Assembly: GCA_009733775.1 (NCBI GenBank)
Contig: WOGZ01000332.1
Span: 1-35,278 of the forward strand
DNA from: Alectoria sarmentosa
Lineage: Eukaryota; Ascomycota; Lecanoromycetes; Lecanorales; Parmeliaceae
Direction of reading: 5' to 3'
Length of the DNA stretch: 35,278 nucleotides
Shown here: piece after piece, positions 32,441 through 35,278 of the stretch
Position numbering within the stretch: position 1 is the stretch's first letter
Layout: every line of letters begins with the position of its first letter
Position numbers and translations under genes: made by a program
The notes under the pieces: generated by a model
The model's input: the letters and a program-made list of their open reading frames with translations, nothing else
Database searches by the model: none
What the model was told of the DNA's origin: nothing

Positions 32441-33629
32441 ATAAAAGACGATTTTTTATGATAATAATCATTATTTTGTATATGATAAGCATTTTTCTCT
32501 GCGAGATTTCTTTTATTATTGATTTTTTTCGTGTTAATAATAATTTTTTTGATATTATCGAGTGTTGTTTTTTTTATATCGAAAAATTGATATTTGTTAT
32601 AAGCAATTTTGTAAATTCATTGATTGCGAATTGAAAAAAATGTTTTTGCGACTTTTCTTTTATTCACGTAATTTGATTTAAAATATTTTTTGATAAATAC
32701 GACGAATCATCTTTTAATTCTCTCCTTTATCGAGAAATTTGCTTTTAATATAATTATAATTTATGCATTTAAAAGATTTATCTTAAATGAAAATAAAGAA
32801 AAATTGTTATTTTTAATTAATATACGAATAAAAGATTCTTCATCGTAATAATATTCGCGTGTTTATAAGTCTTCAATTCTTTAACGTTTGATTTCGCGTT
32901 TAATTGTATTTGCAATAGAAATTTAAAATCTCGATTAAAAATAGTCGCTTTAGAAATTTCTTAATCGATGAGAGCGAGAAATAAAGTCTTTATTCATTTC
33001 GCGAATCTTTAAATATCTTTTTTAAGCGTCGTAATAATTCTTTTACTAAATTTGTTCGTTAAGATTATTATTATATTAAATTCATTTTCAAAAGATAAAA
33101 GTCTTAAAATGAAATTAATGATTATCGTATAAAAAATCAGAGAAGGTGATAAAATCGATTTGAGATTTTCGTAAAAAACGTGTTTTTTCGTTTAATTTAA
33201 TTAACACTCAAAATAATAAAGAATATAACACTTAAAACGTTTAATCAAATATTTAAAATAATATAATTTCATAATTCGCTCGTAAATACGATGAAATTTT
33301 TTATAATTGTATTTATTATGAATTAATTCGAAAATTTTTTATTTTAAACTTTTAAAAATATATAAACGTTTTCGATTATTATATTTATTTTAATAATAAA
33401 TTAAGTTTTCACGAAGAATAAATTGTATATTGAGAATTTTGATATATTTTTTCGATTTATTATTTTTAAATCGCTCTCTTTTAGCTTTTAAGAATTTTAA
33501 AATCTTGAATCATTTTTTGTTTTTTTTATATATAGTTGCAAATTTGAAACGATATTTTTTCGACATTTTTATAAGAGAAAAGTTATATACGAAAATGTCG
33601 TTAAAAATTTTAATAATATTCGAATCAAG

Positions 33630-34660
33630 TTTTTTTTCACGTTTGCGCAAAAACTTTGATAAAACATTCGAGATAACATTTTGTTTTCTCGATTTTTATC
33701 GAATATCGAGATCAAATTTAGAAGCGTATTAAAAAGTTTTTATAAAACGAAAATTTATTTTATTTAAAAAAAAGGAGAAAAGAGTAATTTATCGTACAAT
33801 ATTCGTTATTATAAAATAATTAATGAAAATAATCATTTTTTTTTTGAAATGTTGATTTAATATATGTGAAATTTTCTTTAAAGTTTATATTAAAGCTACG
33901 ATTTTCAATTTTATTAATTAATAATAAAGTTTCGTAGCATTAAGCAATTTAAATAAAAAAAGAATTAATTATATATCGATTTTTGAAAAAGAGTTATTTT
34001 AAGAGTTTTCAAGTATATGATATATCATTATCTCAAATTTATATCTTTTCGATTTATTAAAATCGACGTATATTTATCGTTTAAAATCATGATAATAAAG
34101 GTACGTTTTCGTAATTAAAGCTTTTTGTAACATTTCAAATAATTTAAGTTTCTTATTAATGAAAGTGATTTTCGTGATTTTGAAGAATTTTTTTTTTAAC
34201 GTTTATTAATAGTAAAAGATTGTTTAAAAAGTTTCGTTTTTAAATATTATAAAGATTTCGCAATTTATATAAAATAATCGACGTTTTTACGCAATCAATT
34301 CGTTATATTAAGATAAATTTTAAGAGCTTTTAAAGTTTTTGAAAATCGCATTTTTTTGATAATTGTTAATCGTTTTTCGATAATGATAAGTTCGAAATCA
34401 TTAATTTTTTATTTAAATAAAGTAATTAATAAGTAATTCAAATATGATTTTTTTGATTCGAGAATAATTTTGAGGCGTGCAAAAAGCGCGAAGATCGTTT
34501 TTAAATGCTCGAAATATTTTTTCGTAATATAAAAGAAAATTATAATATTATTAATGTAATATCTCGCGAAATAACGATATAAGCGTAAAAATTCGTTCAT
34601 TTTTTTTTGTATATAAAGAATAAAATTTTTAAATTTCATTGTTACGATATTAAAATGTTC
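33630..34660 (-). mobile_element. Decayed Ty3/gypsy retrotransposon pol (RT to RNase H)
   Basis: Read on the minus strand, 34639-34409 preserves the reverse transcriptase core: QKKMNEFLRLYRYFARYYI, then NN where the YxDD Asp pair is expected, then IIIFF, EHLKTIFALFARL. At about 34150-34010 the frame FEMLQKALITKTYLYYHDF and IYVDFNKSKRY matches the RNase H-like segment after RT. About 33940-33845 resembles the ETRYWPTELE region, and about 33740-33630 resembles the end of RNase H before integrase. Many stops (TAA/TGA) and Asp-to-Asn changes fit G-to-A mutation. Upstream gag and protease would lie beyond the right edge. No LTRs were identified. Confidence 0.65.
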
Positions 34661-35278
34661 GAATTTTTTATAAAATATAATAATGAAACGTTAATGATAA
34701 TTTTTTTTAATTAAAAACAAATGAAATTACTTATTATAATCGATTATATTAATAAAATTATATTTTTAAATAAAAGTAACGATATCTGTTTAAAGCGAAA
34801 TTAAATAATTATTTAAAATAATAATTTTGTTTAATTTTCGAATATTTAAATTTTTTTTTTTTTTTTCGTTTCGAAGTTTTCTTTAAGTCAATATAAACGA
34901 TTTTGTAAATTATAAAAATCGAAAAAATAAAAGATGTAAATTTTATTAATCAATTCATTTTTCTTTATAAATACATTTTATTAAATTTTTCGTTTATTAA
35001 TTTTTTGATTTTCGAAATTAAAAAATAAATTTTATTTTCGAATTTGATAAACGAGAACTATTAATCATTAATAATAAATATTTATAATCATTTAAATTTC
35101 GATAAATTAATAATATTTTTAATATCTTTTTAAATTCGAGAATTTTTTTTCGTAAGCCTTTTTATAATTTTCACGTATTTTTATTTTTCGTAAATCGTGA
35201 TATTTATTAAAATTAGCATAAAGTTATATTATATAAATGTATTAAATAAGATAACTAAGTGAGAAGAAAGTATATATA

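Larger units (their letters stand above)
27412..35278. other. AT-rich RIP-like block
   Basis: 7.9 kb of very AT-rich sequence with TpA and poly-A/T abundance and no intact gene. Most remaining C and G are in CpG steps (TCGA, ACGA, TTCG). This is the usual appearance of transposon clusters hit by repeat-induced point mutation in Pezizomycotina, though the CpG retention is striking. Recognisable content is a gypsy pol remnant and two tandem repeat arrays. The block runs off the right edge. No TTAGGG telomere repeats are present. Confidence 0.85.

Noticed and set aside
33430..33732. Plus-strand 100-codon frame
   Set aside because: It lies opposite the decayed gypsy pol and is best explained as its antisense shadow.

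Overview
The window looks like nuclear DNA of a filamentous ascomycete (Pezizomycotina). Genes are split by short introns of about 45-90 nt with GT...CTNAC/CTAAT...AG signals. 5' flanks are CT-rich, several protein families are typical of ascomycetes (DUF6604, fungal RING, AIM2-type dienelactone hydrolase), and the last 7.9 kb is an extremely AT-rich block of the kind left by repeat-induced point mutation (RIP). All gene models were built by hand from reading frames, splice signals and family motifs; none is backed by transcripts.

Layout. 1-600: non-coding DNA with a GGGGTATGA-motif inverted repeat and one copy of a dispersed repeat (second copy near 3.0 kb). 632-1417: alpha/beta hydrolase with an in-frame TAG. 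1863-2546: RING-finger protein. 3444-4561: a paralogous RING gene interrupted by a 465-bp MITE-like element (3863-4327) at a TA. 4.6-6.7 kb: no gene recognised. 6693-7847: eight-exon dienelactone hydrolase. 8233-10417: DUF6604-type protein with unresolved frame breaks. 10714-11778: HExxH metallopeptidase-like gene. 12690-13895: acidic hypothetical protein. 13.9-16.7 kb: long non-coding stretch full of simple repeats, a G-quadruplex motif and an 8-bp minisatellite. 16698-17633: Pro/Ser-rich protein with one C-terminal membrane segment. 18539-19921: small plus-strand gene whose last intron appears to contain a minus-strand gene (19645-19068). 20-21.6 kb: nothing firm. 21624-22011: small two-exon gene. 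26975-22175 (minus): one eight-exon gene joining Myb/SANT, three C2H2 fingers, a GRF zinc finger and a large fungal domain, with a tandem exon duplication inside.

27.41 kb to the end: AT-rich heterochromatin-like block. Its few C and G bases lie largely in CpG. It carries a decayed Ty3/gypsy pol on the minus strand, a ~78-bp tandem repeat and a 21-bp tandem repeat.

The genes do not form a pathway or an obvious biosynthetic cluster. The most notable items are the Myb-C2H2-GRF fusion with exon duplication, the MITE-broken RING paralog, the nested antisense gene, and the CpG-retaining AT-rich block.
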